The position numbers and the translations under genes are program-made. The notes under the pieces are model-generated. The model saw only the letters and a list, made by a program, of their open reading frames with translations. It did not search any database and was not told the origin of the DNA. From Diadophis punctatus similis (lineage: Eukaryota; Chordata; Lepidosauria; Squamata; Dipsadidae), in contig JALIGW010000002.1 in the NCBI GenBank assembly GCA_023053685.1, forward strand, positions 44,027,778 through 44,091,777: a stretch of DNA of 64,000 bases, given 5' to 3'. This document shows positions 22,682-37,462 of this stretch, piece after piece. The stretch's first letter is position 1; every line of letters starts with the position of its first letter.

Positions 22682-24910
22682 CGAAACTGTAGGCAGGCAG
22701 CAATGTCCTTTTTGGAGAATAGTGCCTTTTTCATTTCAACCCTGCCACGCACACCATTGTTCTGGCATTCCCCAATACAGAATAGGTAAGTCCACATATC
22801 TGAGATTTGCCAAGATTGAGAAACACTACTTGAGAGAGTGACAATGGAATTCTGAAGGAATCACCTCCTATCTTGCAAGGTAAAAAGAGAGTGAATTGAA
22901 AAGTGCTGCACTCATTAAAACAGGCAGCATAAACTCAGATTCCTCCGTCTATTTATAATATTTGCTTTGTTTATTCTTATGAAGAGTTGTTGTTTGTACT
23001 GTATGTAAAGGAATTCCAGCTGGTAGCTTCTAGTGTAGAATCATCCATGAATACTCCAATTACACACAGTGCAAAGTTCTGTTAGTTTTCATCTGCACCT
23101 TTTGAAAAATTTAACTCAAAACAACCCAAACAGTTTGACTACATTAGCAAGAAGAGAATGCTTATCTCTCTTATGAGTGTGATAATTTTTCCAGTTCAAA
23201 ACAGAAGATTCCCAGATGTCCTCAGTATATCCCTTTTATATACAGTAAATATATACAGTAAATATATACAGTTAAATACAGTAAAAGTTAGAAAATTCTT
23301 CAGAAACCCCTTTCTAAATTCTCATCTTCATCAAGATTCATATTCATTTCAAAAGTCACTTTGTGTCAAAACATTCACAGGGTGCAACAAGGGAAGAGAC
23401 AAAACCCTGTAACTTTGATAAAGAGATAGCAGCGCTGGACTCATTCAATACCTTGCATGAAAAAATAAAGTACATTTGTTAACGTTAAGGTTTTTTTATA
23501 ACTCTCCAAGGCTCTGATTTTCATTAAAAATGGACTTAATGGATCTTTTAAAAATCTGAACATATTTGTTATATAATATCTTAGCAAGCAATTTATCTGT
23601 CAGGATTTGAGAGAGATTGACTCTTTCATACCCCACCCATTTAGGGTGGAGTTTTTGAGAGTCAGCATTGCAGTTACATTTATAGCAGTTAATAACTTTG
23701 AGGTAGGAAGATTACCTAATTTAAGCTATTACTGTATTGTAAGATGAACATAACAGTTAGAAAGGTTGTAAGAAAATCAGCTGACTTCTTTACGCTAGTC
23801 ATCACAGCCTACCAAATGAAGCAGCTCAGACCTTCCCTTTCTGATATTACTGCGACTTCTGAATAAAACCGAAACCATCTAACTTGAAGAAAAGCTTTGG
23901 AAAAGATTGTTTGTGAAAAATGTAAGTAATTTACTATTGTTTGGATAACATGTTTATAGAATTTGCTGTCAAGAGTTGGAGATAAAAAAGCTGGCTAAAA
24001 AGAATTTTAAGTATAAACTAGATAAAATAGCAGAAGGCATTATTATTATGGTTTTCCTGTTCCACGATTCCAGACATAAAAACATTTTCCTTGTTTTCTC
24101 TTTTAACGTTTTTTGTTTTACTTATATTAGGAAATCAGGACTTCTTCTAAACCTTCTGACATCTTCCACTTGACTATGGAAGGTTCCATATTGGCCACAT
24201 ACAAATCCTGATGTAGAGGAAGAAGTTACTATTAGCATAAAGACCAGATCTTTACTTCACCCTTCCTTAATCTTGGATCTAATTTATTTCTCCTTCAGTA
24301 AATGCTGTGTAAGTATGGTATACCGGAATTTATTAATGTTTTCCTTTTTGGTAAGCAGTCTTGAAATTGCCAAATAAGTTTCCATAAGTGGTATCCACTA
24401 AGATGTCATTCCTCTTCCATCCTTCCTCATCTTTACCTACAAATATTAGCTACAGAGAAATAATTTAAATATTTTTCTACAACTTTATACACATACTGCA
24501 ATACTAAGAGTATGCCTACCATATTAAATCCTCCTGACAAAACAAGCTTAGTATAGTATTTTGTAAACCTAGGAATTCCTTTGGCATGATTATCTCCATG
24601 GCAGTATGTAATGCAATGTGAGCTGGTTTACAAAAGCCGATGCCTTTAAAAAATGTTGCAGGTCTTAAAAGGTGCTAACAGATTCTTTGAATTTTTAATA
24701 TAACCTACAGTTACTATTCAGAATTGATTTATACCTCATGCTTTTTAAAGCTTTTTGTTTTCTGAACTTTGCTTATTTCATGACATAGTGAAATAATGTT
24801 TTTTGAGTTGTGACATAGTTGTCCATTCATAAGAATATATATACATATTTCATCAGCTCTAGACCTCAGTTCATTCAGGATTTCCCCAAGAAAAAAAATC
24901 TGTGAGGTGT
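22682..24910. other. Intergenic, no recognisable gene
   Basis: 2.2 kb of AT-rich sequence without recognisable repeats or exons. Confidence 0.5.
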
Positions 24911-25303
24911 ATAGGTAGTCCTCATCTTATGACAACTGAGCTCAACATTTCTGTTGCTTAGTGAGACTTGTAAGTCAGTTTTGCGCCATTTTACGACTTT
25001 TCTTGTGACAATTGTTATGTGAATCGCTGCAGCTGTTAAGTCAGTAACACAGTTGTTAAGTGAATCTGGCCTCTCCATTGACTTTGCTTGTCAGAAGGTC
25101 CCAAAAGGTTGATCACATGACCCCAGGACACTGCAACTGTTATAAGTAGGAGTCAGTTGCCAAGTGTCTCAATTTTGATCACGTGACCATGCGGATGCTA
25201 CATAAGTTGTAAGTGTGAAAAATTGTCATAAGTCACTTTTTTCAGTGCTGTTTTAACCTTGAACGGGCACTAAACAAACTTTTGTAAGTTGAGGACTACC
25301 TGT
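24911..25303. mobile_element. 'tagtcctt' inverted-repeat DNA element, near-complete copy
   Basis: Termini ataggtagtcctcatctta and taagttgaggactacctgt are inverted repeats. Inside are recurring blocks such as 'gatcacatgaccccaggaca' and 'gatcacgtgaccatg'. It is about 390 bp with no coding capacity. This copy is a good reference for the more decayed ones in the window. Confidence 0.75.
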
Positions 25304-25654
25304 ATTGATTATCTCATCCTTTTTTTAGGACATCTTCTAAAATCAGCCTCTCAGAATTCGATATCCACCAGACCTGTTGGGATTATAACTCCCAAAGTGG
25401 AAAAGAAACTGAATTAAGTCAATTTTCTGGATTTGCATGAGATCCTGAACCATAATCTAATCTAATCACATCACTTGGATTCATGTTGGCTAAAGTATGA
25501 TTGGCTAGTTTGTGGCGGAAGCCTCCTTTAAGTCAAGTTTGATGCCTGATGTTGCTGTGGAAGCACTTTTGTGTAACTTTCATGGAGGCAATAGGGAAAT
25601 AGCTATGTTACTTTCTTCTAGAATCTAGAATTTATTTCATTAGTCTGGTCTAGT

Positions 25655-25721
25655 GAATAGAATAGAATAGAATAGAATAGAATAGAATAGAATAGAATAG
25701 AATAGAATAGAATAGAATAGA
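25655..25721. repeat. (AATAG)n microsatellite at a LINE 3' end
   Basis: About 13 pentanucleotide units, immediately at the 3' terminus of the minus-strand LINE. Confidence 0.95.
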
Positions 25722-26650
25722 ATTTTTTATTGGCCAAGTATGATTGGACACACAAGGAATTTGTCTTTGGTGCATATGCTCTCAGTGTATATAAAGAAAA
25801 AATAAAATACATTCATCAAGAATCATAAGATTCAACATTTAGTGATAGTCATAGGATACTAATAAGCAATCAAATCATACTAGGAAACAATAAAACAATA
25901 TAAACTGTAAAGATACAAGCAACATGGTTATAGGCCATAAGTGGGAAGAGATAGGTACTAGGAAGGATGAGAAGAATAATAGTAATACAGTCTTAGTAAA
26001 TAGTTTGACAGTGTCGTGGGAATTAGTTGTTTAGCAGAGTGATGGCATTCGGGAAAAAGCTGTCCTTGTGTCTAGTTGTTCTGGTGTGCATAGCTTCGTT
26101 CTGGTGTGCATAGCTTCGTTTTGAGGATAGAAGTTGAAATAATTTATGTCCAGCATGAGAGGGGTCTGTAGATATTTTCACAGCCCTCTTTTTGACTCAT
26201 GCAGTATACAAGTCCTCAATGGAAGGCAGGTTGGTAGCAATTGTTTTTTCTGCAGTTCTAATTATCTGTCTGTGTCTGTCTTGTTTGGTTGCAGAGCCAA
26301 ACCAGACAGTTATAGAGGTGCAGATGACAGTCTCAATAATTCCTCTGTAGAACTGATTCAGTAGTTCTTTGGACAGTTTGAGCTTTCTGAGTTGGCGCAG
26401 AAAGAACATTCTTTGTTGTGCTTTTTTGATAATGTTTTTGATGTTAGGTGTCCATTTTAAGTCTTGAGATGTGATAGAACCTAGAAACCTGAAGGGCTCT
26501 ATTGTTGATACTGTGTTGTCTAGTATTGTAAGAGGTGGTAGTATAGGAGGGTTTCTCCTACAATCTACTACCATTTCTACAGTTTTGAGTGTATTTAGTT
26601 CAAGATTGTTCTGGTTGCACCACAAGGCTAGTTGTAAGTTATAAGGCTGA
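25655..26650 (-). mobile_element. Rex1-like LINE, 5'-truncated, with (AATAG)n 3' tail
   Basis: The minus strand encodes the C-terminal part of a LINE protein (26197-26625, 142 codons): NNLELNTLKT near the start, then FRFLGSITSQDLKW, KKAQQRMFFLRQLRKLKLS and LNQFYRGIIETVI. The 3' untranslated part contains 'ttggccaagtatgattggac' and ends in an AATAG run at 25655-25721. LINE ends seeding AATAG repeats are known in snakes. A 20-bp tandem duplication lies at about 26078-26118. Rex1-like is my reading from the protein pattern. Confidence 0.75.
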
Positions 26651-26766
26651 TCTTCTATTGCAGTTTCTCATTGCATCAAATCAAGTTTAGACCTACTTGG
26701 CTTCTGAATCCAAACAAGATAGGTGAGGACTTTAACTTATTAAGACTGTGGTTAAGTTCAGCAATT

Positions 26767-27143
26767 ACAGGTAGTCCTTGACTTAAAATCACAGTTGGGA
26801 GCAGAACTTTTGTCATTAGTAATGCAGTCATTAAGTTAGTCACACCTGATTTTATGACCTTTTTTGCCATGGTCATTAAACGAATCACATAGTCAGTAAG
26901 CAAATACAGCTTCCTCCATTGATTTTTCTTCCTGGACAACCCCCTGGGAAGATCGAAATGGCAATCACATGACCCTATGACACTTCAACCATTATAAATA
27001 CATGCTAGTTGCCAAATGCCTGAATTTTGATCGCATGGCCACAAGGATGCTGTGAGGGTTATAAATGCGAGGACTGTCATAAGTCCCTTTTTCTTTACTG
27101 TCGTAGCTTTGAATTAAATGGTCATAAATTGAGGACTATCTAT
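26767..27143. mobile_element. 'tagtcctt' inverted-repeat DNA element
   Basis: Left end acaggtagtccttgactta and right end ttgaggactatctata are inverted. The interior shows the same 'aatggcaatcacatgaccc' block as other copies. Confidence 0.7.
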
Positions 27144-27186
27144 AATTGTTTAATCAGTTAAATGATGTTCATCCATCATATTTGAA

Positions 27187-27670
27187 GAGGACCTTGACAT
27201 CTATAATTGGGGGGGAGGTCAAGACTTGTGCGTGAACTGGATTAAAGTGAGGGAGAGGTGCGCATAGTCAGCCTCACTCTTTCTTCCCAGCTTCCATCTT
27301 GCTACAAATAGTCGAGACAGTTGGAGATGGGCTGGGCGCAGTGGTTGTCCAGGGCGTCTTTCGTATCTTGCCGTGCTCTTAGCATACCACATCGCTTGCA
27401 GAGACCGCCTTCATGATCGTTGTCCTATTCTAGTAGATTTCATCCGCTTAGTCTGCCGGAATCTGTCTTCACATGCTCAGGATAGACAAGTCCCTATCTC
27501 ACCGAAGGTTGATGACCCAATGGCTACTCTCAGCCTGATTTGGCCAGCCTGTCGAAGCTGTTGCCCGGGGTGTGGCCGCCGCACATGCTACAGCTGCTAG
27601 GAGCCACAGGTGAGAGCTGAGTGACAGGTGGGGACCAAAGGTGAACAAGCTGCCCTAAAAACTGCCATAA
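27187..27670. other. GC-rich segment, unidentified
   Basis: About 480 bp, clearly more GC-rich than its surroundings, with scattered CpG and no long open frame with a recognised motif. It could be an unnamed dispersed repeat or a decayed gene copy. Confidence 0.35.
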
Positions 27671-28015
27671 AATGAGCTGCCATAAAAGACATGACATGCC
27701 CCTACACCAGAGGTGCTACCCCTCCCTGAGCACGCCATACACCCCAATTAGTTAAATAAGCCATAGCTTACTAGCATAGGCTTAATGCAAAGTCTATATT
27801 TTCTTATATTTCATATATATTTCTCTTATTTCAGAGAGGCCCACAAATTTCCTAGTGCATATGTGCATCTGGTTTTATTTATTTATTAAATTTATATTTC
27901 ACCCATCTCACCATCAAGCAATTCTGGGTGATTTACCTATGTATTATATATGTACTGTACATTTTGCACTGAGGCTTTATTTTTGAGTTGGTTTATTTAA
28001 AGATTACCTACAAAG

Positions 28016-28247
28016 TACAAATAGTCCTCATTTAGTGTTACCTCTTTTAGCAACCATTTGCAGTTAGTGACAGTGATATGAAAGTAACTTTTCAGCCAAT
28101 CCTTGCGTTCATGACCTTCACAGATCTGAAAGCAAAGGGAATCTGAAGTAAGATAATCAGCATGGTTGCAATTTCTCTTAGCAACCACTTCACTTAACAA
28201 CAAAATTGCTGGTCCCAACTGTGGTCACTAAACAAGGATTATCTATA
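28016..28247. mobile_element. 'tagtcctt' DNA element, internally deleted copy
   Basis: Starts atagtcctcatttagtg and ends aacaaggattatctata. It is shorter than other copies and lacks the central 'catgacccc' part. Confidence 0.6.
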
Positions 28248-28755
28248 ATCAAATCCCAGTTCATGAATAGGCCATACTGTACTAGCCTTAGAGATGGAGA
28301 TTTTCACGCTTGGATTGAAAATAAGGCTGAAATTCTTTTGTATTAAGCTTTTTTATATAAAGTATAAAGCACAGCATTCCCAAGTATGCATCTTTTAAAA
28401 AGACGGGTTATTTTTATTGTCTTGGCATGTAAGCATTTGCATATACACAGCTGCTAGAAGAATTCATACTGTAAATCATCCATTTCAAACTGTCAAGAGG
28501 GGCCGTGATATGTCTCAATAGAGATATCAGAGCCAACTCTGTCAGCTGAGTAGAAAAAGGGCAGTGATCAAAGGCTGTCTTCTCTATTCTTCACAATTAA
28601 CAATTACATTTTACTTGCCAACAAAAAGTCAAGATGATGGGCACAATGGTGTAATCAAAACTTTGGCTTTTTTATGTGCAGTTGAAAAGAAATAGTGGAA
28701 AAGTGTTGTAATCTTAATATCTAAAAATACTTATTTTGAAAAGAATGCTATATAA
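28248..28755. other. Intergenic, no recognisable gene
   Basis: AT-rich; nothing recognised. Confidence 0.5.
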
Positions 28756-28759
28756 CCAG

Positions 28760-28764
28760 GCTAT

Positions 28765-28831
<67 letters not shown>

Positions 28832-29065
28832 TTTTTTATTTTTTATTTTTTATTTATTATTGGTTCTTCTATGCCGCCCTACTCCCGAGGGACTCAGGGC
28901 GGCGTACAGCATTATATAAGAACACTAAATAATAAACAACAGTTAAAAACAAGATTAAAAAATTTAAAAAGTTAAAAAATATTTACCGCCAGACATACCA
29001 GGGCAGAGCTCAGGTGGAATTAGTCTCCCCCCCCCTGCCTGCAGGAAGAAGGCTAGGTAGTAACA
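28760..29065 (-). mobile_element. L2 LINE 3'-end fragment with (ATTT)n tail
   Basis: 'tatgccgccctactcccgag' and 'gactcagggcggcgtacagc' match the 3' ends of the longer L2 copies at 35.8 and 56.5 kb. The ATTT run at 28760-28834 is its 3' tail. Confidence 0.75.
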
Positions 29066-29279
29066 TAAAGCTATTAGCTGATTTTGAAAAATTAAGCAGA
29101 GTTGGCCCTGCTTAGTAAAGTTGCACAAGTCCTTCAGACAAGTTGCACAAGTCCTTCAGAGTATATGTAAAGCACCTCTCTTCACTTTACTAAAGCATCC
29201 CTTATATCTTCAGTTTGCACAATTGCTTTGTCAGTTTGACCTCTTTGTGTGTGCATTTATACTCAGCCTTAATAATAAT

Positions 29280-29443
29280 CAGCAGTGGATTGCTCCCGGT
29301 TTGGCCTGGTTCTGCGAACCGGTAGTGGAGGCAGCAGGCTCCGCCCACCCACCCCAGACGCTTCTGCGCATGTGAAGAAGTGTCACGTGTGGGTGTGAGC
29401 ACGCACACAAACCAATAGCAACGGGTTTTAGAACTCACTACTG
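29280..29443. mobile_element. Small hAT-type element with exact 8-bp TSD
   Basis: ataataat flanks both sides (29272-29279, 29444-29451). Termini cagcagtggatt and aactcactactg are inverted. The interior is GC-rich with 'cgcttctgcgcatgtg'. 164 bp. Confidence 0.8.
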
Positions 29444-29544
29444 ATAATAATGATTATATAACCCCACTAGTAAAATAAAATAACATTATAACAGTGCACG
29501 GGTTCATATTTTTTGCAATGCTTAATTATGATTGTTAATTAAGC

Positions 29545-29790
29545 CAGAGTTGAGAGCCTGTCATGGTTAAAGTGCTAAGCCAGAGACTGAGAGTTCTAGT
29601 TCCATCTTAGGGACAAAGCCAGCTGGGCAACCATTGACCAGTCACCCACTCTCAGCCCAAGGAAAAAGGCAATGGCAAGCCATTTCTGAAAATCTTGCCA
29701 AGAAAGTTGCAGGGATTAGTCCAGGCAGTATCCAGGGATCAAGACTGACTTGAAGGCACACATACACAACACTGACAAAAAAGCCACAGT
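29545..29790 (+). repeat. tRNA-derived SINE, second family
   Basis: 'catggttaaagtgctaagcc' and 'gagttctagttcc' resemble tRNA A and B boxes. The body includes 'ctgggcaaccattgaccagt', the tail 'acttgaaggcacacatacac'. Confidence 0.6.
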
Positions 29791-29820
29791 TGGGTTCATT
29801 TATTAAGCAAAGCCATAAAT

Positions 29821-29945
29821 CAGGGGTCCCCAACCCCTAGGTAGTGGCCAACTACCAGGCAGTAGCCTATTTGCAACTGGGCCATACAAGCAGCTGGCCA
29901 GCGCGCACATGCAAATGTGCGCAGCTTGACTCAAACAAGTGGCAA
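29821..29945. mobile_element. hAT-type element, left part
   Basis: Begins caggggtccccaacccc, the left end of the family at 14.45 kb. The right end is missing. Confidence 0.55.
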
Positions 29946-30182
29946 GATAAGCAGAAAATAAATTTAACAAATAAATAAATCTCTCACCCACATAGAAGCA
30001 TAAAAATATTGAACCTATTTTGTTCTGTTCAATGGTCAGAGTTGTTGAGAACTGGGTGGTATATAAATATAATAAAAGGATTTTATGATTATTACTGCAA
30101 ACAGCAGCACTAGAGACTGGGATTAAAAATAGAATAAAGGACAGACCCATTAACTCAGGAAATGCAATCACATCTTTAAAGC

Positions 30183-30310
30183 TCAAACTACTCAAGGAGC
30201 TGCTGATTCAGTTCTACAGAGGAATTATTGAGTCTGTCATCTGCATCTCCATAACTGGCTCTGCTACCAAACAAGATACAGACTTCAATGGATAATTAGA
30301 ACTACTCATG
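30183..30310 (+). mobile_element. Rex1-like LINE fragment
   Basis: The + strand reads KELLIQFYRGIIESVICISI and then SATKQD, parallel to the protein of the copy at 26.2-26.6 kb. Isolated and truncated at both ends. Confidence 0.6.
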
Positions 30311-30362
30311 ATTTATTTTTAAAACTGGGAGTAATCAGTTTAGCAGTACATAGGAATCCACT

Positions 30363-30592
30363 CAATAGAGATTCATATTTATTTATTTGTTTATTTGTTT
30401 ATTTATTTATTTATTGTTTGTTTGTTTGTCAACAAGTGCAAGGAAACAGGAGACATAAAAAATGGCACAAATAAATACATATAAAGAAGCAAAACATAGC
30501 CATAAACACATAAAACGAATACATACAAATGGGTACAGTAGGACAGGGACGGTAGGCACGTTGGTGCGCTTATGCACGCCCCACATTGTGCT
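30363..30592 (-). mobile_element. CR1/jockey-group LINE 3' end
   Basis: Same 3' end as the copy at 3.06 kb ('tcaacaagtgcaaggaaaca', 'ggtgcgcttatgcacgcccc'), with an ATTT/GTTT tail at 30363-30428. Confidence 0.7.
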
Positions 30593-31524
30593 GAATCATA
30601 ATGTATTTTGTTTGTGGCTTAACATTAAGATAAACCCAGACATTGAGGGTCCTTCCCCAGTACTGACTTACGTCTGTCCAACATTGAATCAGCAGTCTGA
30701 TTTCCCCACTGTGTTCCTGATATGTGCCTCTATTTATAACACTGACAATCATCTGACTTCCTTTCAGGCAACAGATAACAAAGCCTAACTATTTTTACTC
30801 ATTTTGAAGCCATCCTAAGACAGTGTCCGGATAAGGTTGAAACACTACTTGATCAATTCCACAAAAGAGAATATTAAATGGCCACCCAATAGAGAAGATT
30901 ATGGGGTAGGATACTAGGATTAGAATATCACCTATGGCTGTAAATTAAATTACTTGAAGTACAGTCAGTCCTGAACTGCAAAACTATAAGAAGTGATGTG
31001 AGTACTGTTTTTATTAACAAGCCCTTTTAATTATGACATATTTTTTTAATGACTTTATTTAAAAATAATAATAATTCAAGAGATTCCACCCCCAGACAGG
31101 CAGTTTTCTAAATGTTACATAACTGCTCCAGGGACTACTCACTTTTTTCTCTTGAAGATTCTGTGAATCATTCTCCCCCCCTTTTTTTTGTTTTGCAGTA
31201 AAAAGTTCAGATGGGTGGGGTGGTGGGAAAATGACATTTAGTTACCGCCAGAATACTGACTTCTCCTTTTCCCCATAAATTTCTCCTTCATGAGCCTTAA
31301 ATCCACATAGCAGTAAATAAGCAGTTTCAATCAGGACTGAAATCTACATGACCGGAGAGGAGAAAATCCATTTCCTTCATGCTCTGTCTTGCATTTTTCA
31401 GACCCATTTCTGATTATGTACGAAACCAGATAATGAAATACAATTGGATGCTAGTCAGAGCCATAGAGAGTTTATTGTATAAAGTACATTAGTCAAATGT
31501 TGTCATTTTCTTTTAAATATTTTG
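30593..31524. other. Intergenic, no recognisable gene
   Basis: Nothing recognised. Confidence 0.5.
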
Positions 31525-31689
31525 TGTCAGCCCATAGAGAGGTAGTCCAGACGAAAAACAGCAACCAGGAGAACCAAAACTCCCTTTTATTGTAAGGTAA
31601 CAGAATCAAGTCCAAAAAAAAATCTCTCCTCCCTTGACTTTATAGTCCCAAAAACTACGGAGGATCTCTTCAAGATAGTGTTTACCACA
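31525..31689 (-). repeat. Possible short solo LTR or promoter-bearing repeat
   Basis: TG...CA borders, and on the minus strand a 'gactataaagtc' TATA-like box upstream of 'caataaaaggg'. No target duplication was found, so this is a weak call. Confidence 0.3.
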
Positions 31690-31719
31690 GCCCCCCCCTT
31701 TTTTTTTCCTGGTGATACC

Positions 31720-31940
31720 ATGGTGGCCCAGTGGTTAGAATGCAATATTGCAGGCTAACTCTGCTCACAGCCAGGAGTTCGATCCTGACTGGCTCAAAGT
31801 TGACTGAGCCTTCCATCCTTCCAAAGTCGGTAAAATGAGGACCCAGATTGTTGGGGGCATTTGTAAATCACTTAGAGAGTGCTGTAAAGCACCATGGAGC
31901 AGTATATTAGTCAAAGTGCTATTGCTATTGCTATTTCTGC
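31720..31940 (+). repeat. tRNA-derived SINE, near full length
   Basis: tRNA-like head 'ccagtggttagaatgcaata', box B 'gttcgatcctgactgg', conserved body and a 'gctattgctattgctatt' tail at about 31917-31936. A GCT run (31978-32006) follows. Confidence 0.8.
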
Positions 31941-31971
31941 AAGCTAAATTGCCTCTTATCTGACCTTTGCC

Positions 31972-32009
<38 letters not shown>

Positions 32010-32564
32010 TGATCTTGTCTCTCAAGGATATTATACTTCCTTACTTGTTTGTCACACAACCTTTGAACATTCCTAAGTACAGCAAGATTTTCTCTGGGAA
32101 GAAAAATTATTAAATGATTGGCCTATGGGACCTGACTTTTTGAATGCCTACTTTATTACATGTGTGCATCTTTGCATGCCATTATACACAAACCCATCTT
32201 TGATGTCATATAAAAGATCTTCCTTTGCTGAGCTATCCAACCAAAAACTCTCATGCAAGATGAAAATGCAACTTGTTGAAATCTGACTAAGCTATTGAAT
32301 TAACAAATGCAATAAAACAATGTTATATCTATTTCACTCAGTTAAATCTCCATTGGCATATTTTTCTGGGGTCGTAACTAGATATTAAAAAATGAAAAAT
32401 TGATGCAATATATTGAAGAAGTGACATTAATCATTCCTTTTTATTACAACTGGACGAACTGGTATGAATTTTATTAACTAAGCCATAGATAAAATTATTG
32501 TACTTAGAAAACACATGCCACAAAACAGAGCTTCTGTGGTCACACCTGTTTTCATTATCACATA
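31941..32564. other. Intergenic, with (GCT)n
   Basis: Apart from the GCT microsatellite at 31978-32006, nothing recognised. Confidence 0.5.
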
Positions 32565-32901
32565 CCAGATAGTCCTCGCGTAACAACTACTTGTTTAGCA
32601 ACCATTCAAACTTGCAACTTGACCAAATGGTATTTACAATCAGTCACGTGATCACAATCTGGGCATTTGGTTATGATGATGTTGTAGCTTCTGGCAAGCA
32701 GTTAGTGGAAAAGCTAACAGATTGCAAATGGTGACATGATATCCTTGCTTAACAATCTGCAAGGTCCTTCTTTAACAACAGCAACCAGGAGTTGCTGTTG
32801 TTGACGCTATGCAGGAGAGTCATGTGATGTCATATTTTACAACGTTACTTAGTGATGGCAATTCCCATTCCAGCTGGCATTATTTATTAAGGTCTATCTG
32901 T
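32565..32901. mobile_element. 'tagtcctt' DNA element, decayed copy
   Basis: Starts ccagatagtcctcgcgtaac and ends aaggtctatctgt, directly abutting the next copy. Confidence 0.6.
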
Positions 32902-33444
32902 ACAGGTAGTCCTCGACTTATAACAATTCACTTAGTGACTGTTTGAAGTTAACAACGGCACTGAAAAGTGACTTATGACCATTTCCCCATTTATGACCAC
33001 TGCAACATCCCCATTGTCACGTGATCAAAATTCAGACACTTGGCAACTGATTCACATTTATGATGGTTGCAGTGTCCTGGGGTCACTGCAATCTTCCGAC
33101 AAGCAACGTCAACAGAGAAACCAGATTCATTTAACAACCATGTTACTAATTCAACAACTGCAGTGATTCACTTAACAACTGTGGCAAGAAAGGTCCTAAA
33201 GTGGGACTCATAGTTATGATGATTGCAGTGTTCCGGGGTCATGTGATCACCTTTTGTGACCTTCTGACAAGCAAAATTAGTGGGGAAGCCAGATTCACTT
33301 CATAACTGCATTACTAATTTACCAACTGGAGTGATTCCCTTAACAACGGTGGCAAGGAAATGGGACAAAACTCACTTAACAAATTTCTCACTTAGCAACA
33401 TAAATGTTGGGCTCAATCGTGGTCGTAAGTTGAGGACTACCTGT
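32902..33444. mobile_element. 'tagtcctt' DNA element with internal duplication
   Basis: Ends acaggtagtcctcgactta and taagttgaggactacctgt are clean inverted repeats. It is about 150 bp longer than the copy at 24.9 kb because an internal segment occurs twice (about 33060-33210 and 33217-33360). Confidence 0.75.
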
Positions 33445-33553
33445 ATTGAAAAATTGACTAGATTATACAATGTATTAAACCAAAATGTGATTGATTTTTG
33501 TACATTGCATGAGTAAAGACCCTATAGAATTAAAATCCTAGTTTGTGGCCATA

Positions 33554-33933
33554 GACGTAATCCTTGGCCTACAATGGTTCATTTAGTGACCACTGAAAGT
33601 TACAACAGCACTGAAAGAAGTTACTTATGACTAGTTTTCACACTTATGATCGTTGCATCCCCATGGCCATGAGATCAAAATTTGGGCACTTGGCAACTGG
33701 CATGTATTTATGACAGTTGCAATGCCCCATGGTCATATGTTTACCATTTGTAACCTTCCCAGCTCCCTTCTGACAAGCGAAGTCAATGGCGGAAGCCATA
33801 TTCATTTAATGAGATGATTCACTTAACAACTGGGGCAAAAAAATCATAAAATGGGGCAAAACTCACTTAACTGCCTTCTTTAGCAAGCTAAATTTTGGGC
33901 TCAGTTGTGATTGTAAGTCAAGGACTTCTTGTA
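33554..33933. mobile_element. 'tagtcctt' DNA element
   Basis: Family blocks are present throughout; both ends are decayed (gtaatccttggcc; gtcaaggacttcttgta). Confidence 0.65.
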
Positions 33934-34920
33934 CATGATTTGTCTATCTTGGCAATTATTGACAGAGTTGTATACCACCTATAAAACATATTGTATGTGA
34001 CACGCTATATATTTCAAAATGTATCAGGAATGTAATTCCAAGTGTTCATAACTAACAATTCATTGCATTTGACTTTCATGCAACTTACATAAACATATCC
34101 TATGTATAAGATTTTACTTCAGATACTAATGGAAGAAAATTATTGTAAAAAGGCCAACATGTTTAAACTGAATAATTGTTCATAAGCATGTTTGTATGTT
34201 TCAATGAAAGCAACATATCACATTGTGTTTGGCAGTAGGTTTATTTTCTTAAAAAAAAGATACAAAATTCTCAGCAAAGGACCATATTGATTGATCTCCT
34301 GGATGTTTTCATCAAATAAAACAGTGAAAAAGCAAAAGTAAAAACTGGGTGCTTAGGAGAGGATTATTGGCCCTCCTATTAGATTTAGCAGATGTTGTTC
34401 TTGGGTTGGATTGATGGAGAAACACCATATATGCAATCTCGATCTTTTCAGATAGGGGAATTGAGTCGTACCACTGACTCCCAAAGCTTCCGGATGTTAA
34501 CAAGCAAACAATTGTTGTTCAATACATATGGAAACAGAAATTTCAGCCGTTAAAATCAACTCTACTTCTACCTTTCAATCTATCTGCACACCACATGACA
34601 GAGAGAAAACAGAAGAGATATTTACTAGGCAGTTTTGATGTTAACAGGTTTTATGGAGATTTTGTAATCTGTTCTGGTTCATTAAAAAAATCAGTTATAA
34701 AAACATTAGGTAGGATTAACTAATAGAGGTGCAATCTGAAAAAATACATTCTCAACTAGATAGAATAAAATATTTTCTGGTATATAAGGATGCAAATGTG
34801 CTCCATTTTTTTCAAAGACACACAAAACATAACTGTAGCTCTAACTAAACAAACAAAAAAAAAAAAAACCAAAAAAAACCCCACCAAAGCTATCTCAAGG
34901 ATAATATGCCAATTGAAGGA
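33934..34920. other. Intergenic, no recognisable gene
   Basis: AT-rich; nothing recognised. A poly-A stretch occurs near 34854-34868. Confidence 0.5.
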
Positions 34921-34924
34921 TTAG

Positions 34925-35100
34925 ATAGTTTAGCCCAATGGTTGAGGCACCAGGCTAGGAAGTAGGAAACTGTGAGTTCAAGTCTTGTCTTAGCCTTGAA
35001 AGCCAACTCTGCAACATTGGGCCAGTCACTTTCTCTCAGCCCAACTTATTGCCACCTTGAGTTATTTGTAACAACAATAAAGGTCGGGTACAAATACAAC
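34925..35100 (+). repeat. tRNA-derived SINE
   Basis: tRNA-like 'tagcccaatggttgaggcac' and 'gagttcaagtcttgtc', body 'gggccagtcactttctctca', then a tail near 'ataaaggtcgggtac'. Confidence 0.55.

Positions 35101-37462
<2,362 letters not shown>

Noticed and set aside
30570..30788. Frames of 60 and 108 codons near 30.5-30.8 kb
   Set aside because: Overlap a LINE 3' end and have no recognisable motif or conserved pattern.
31525..31689. Firm solo-LTR call
   Set aside because: TG...CA borders and a poly(A)-like signal are present, but no target duplication was found, so it stays a low-confidence feature.
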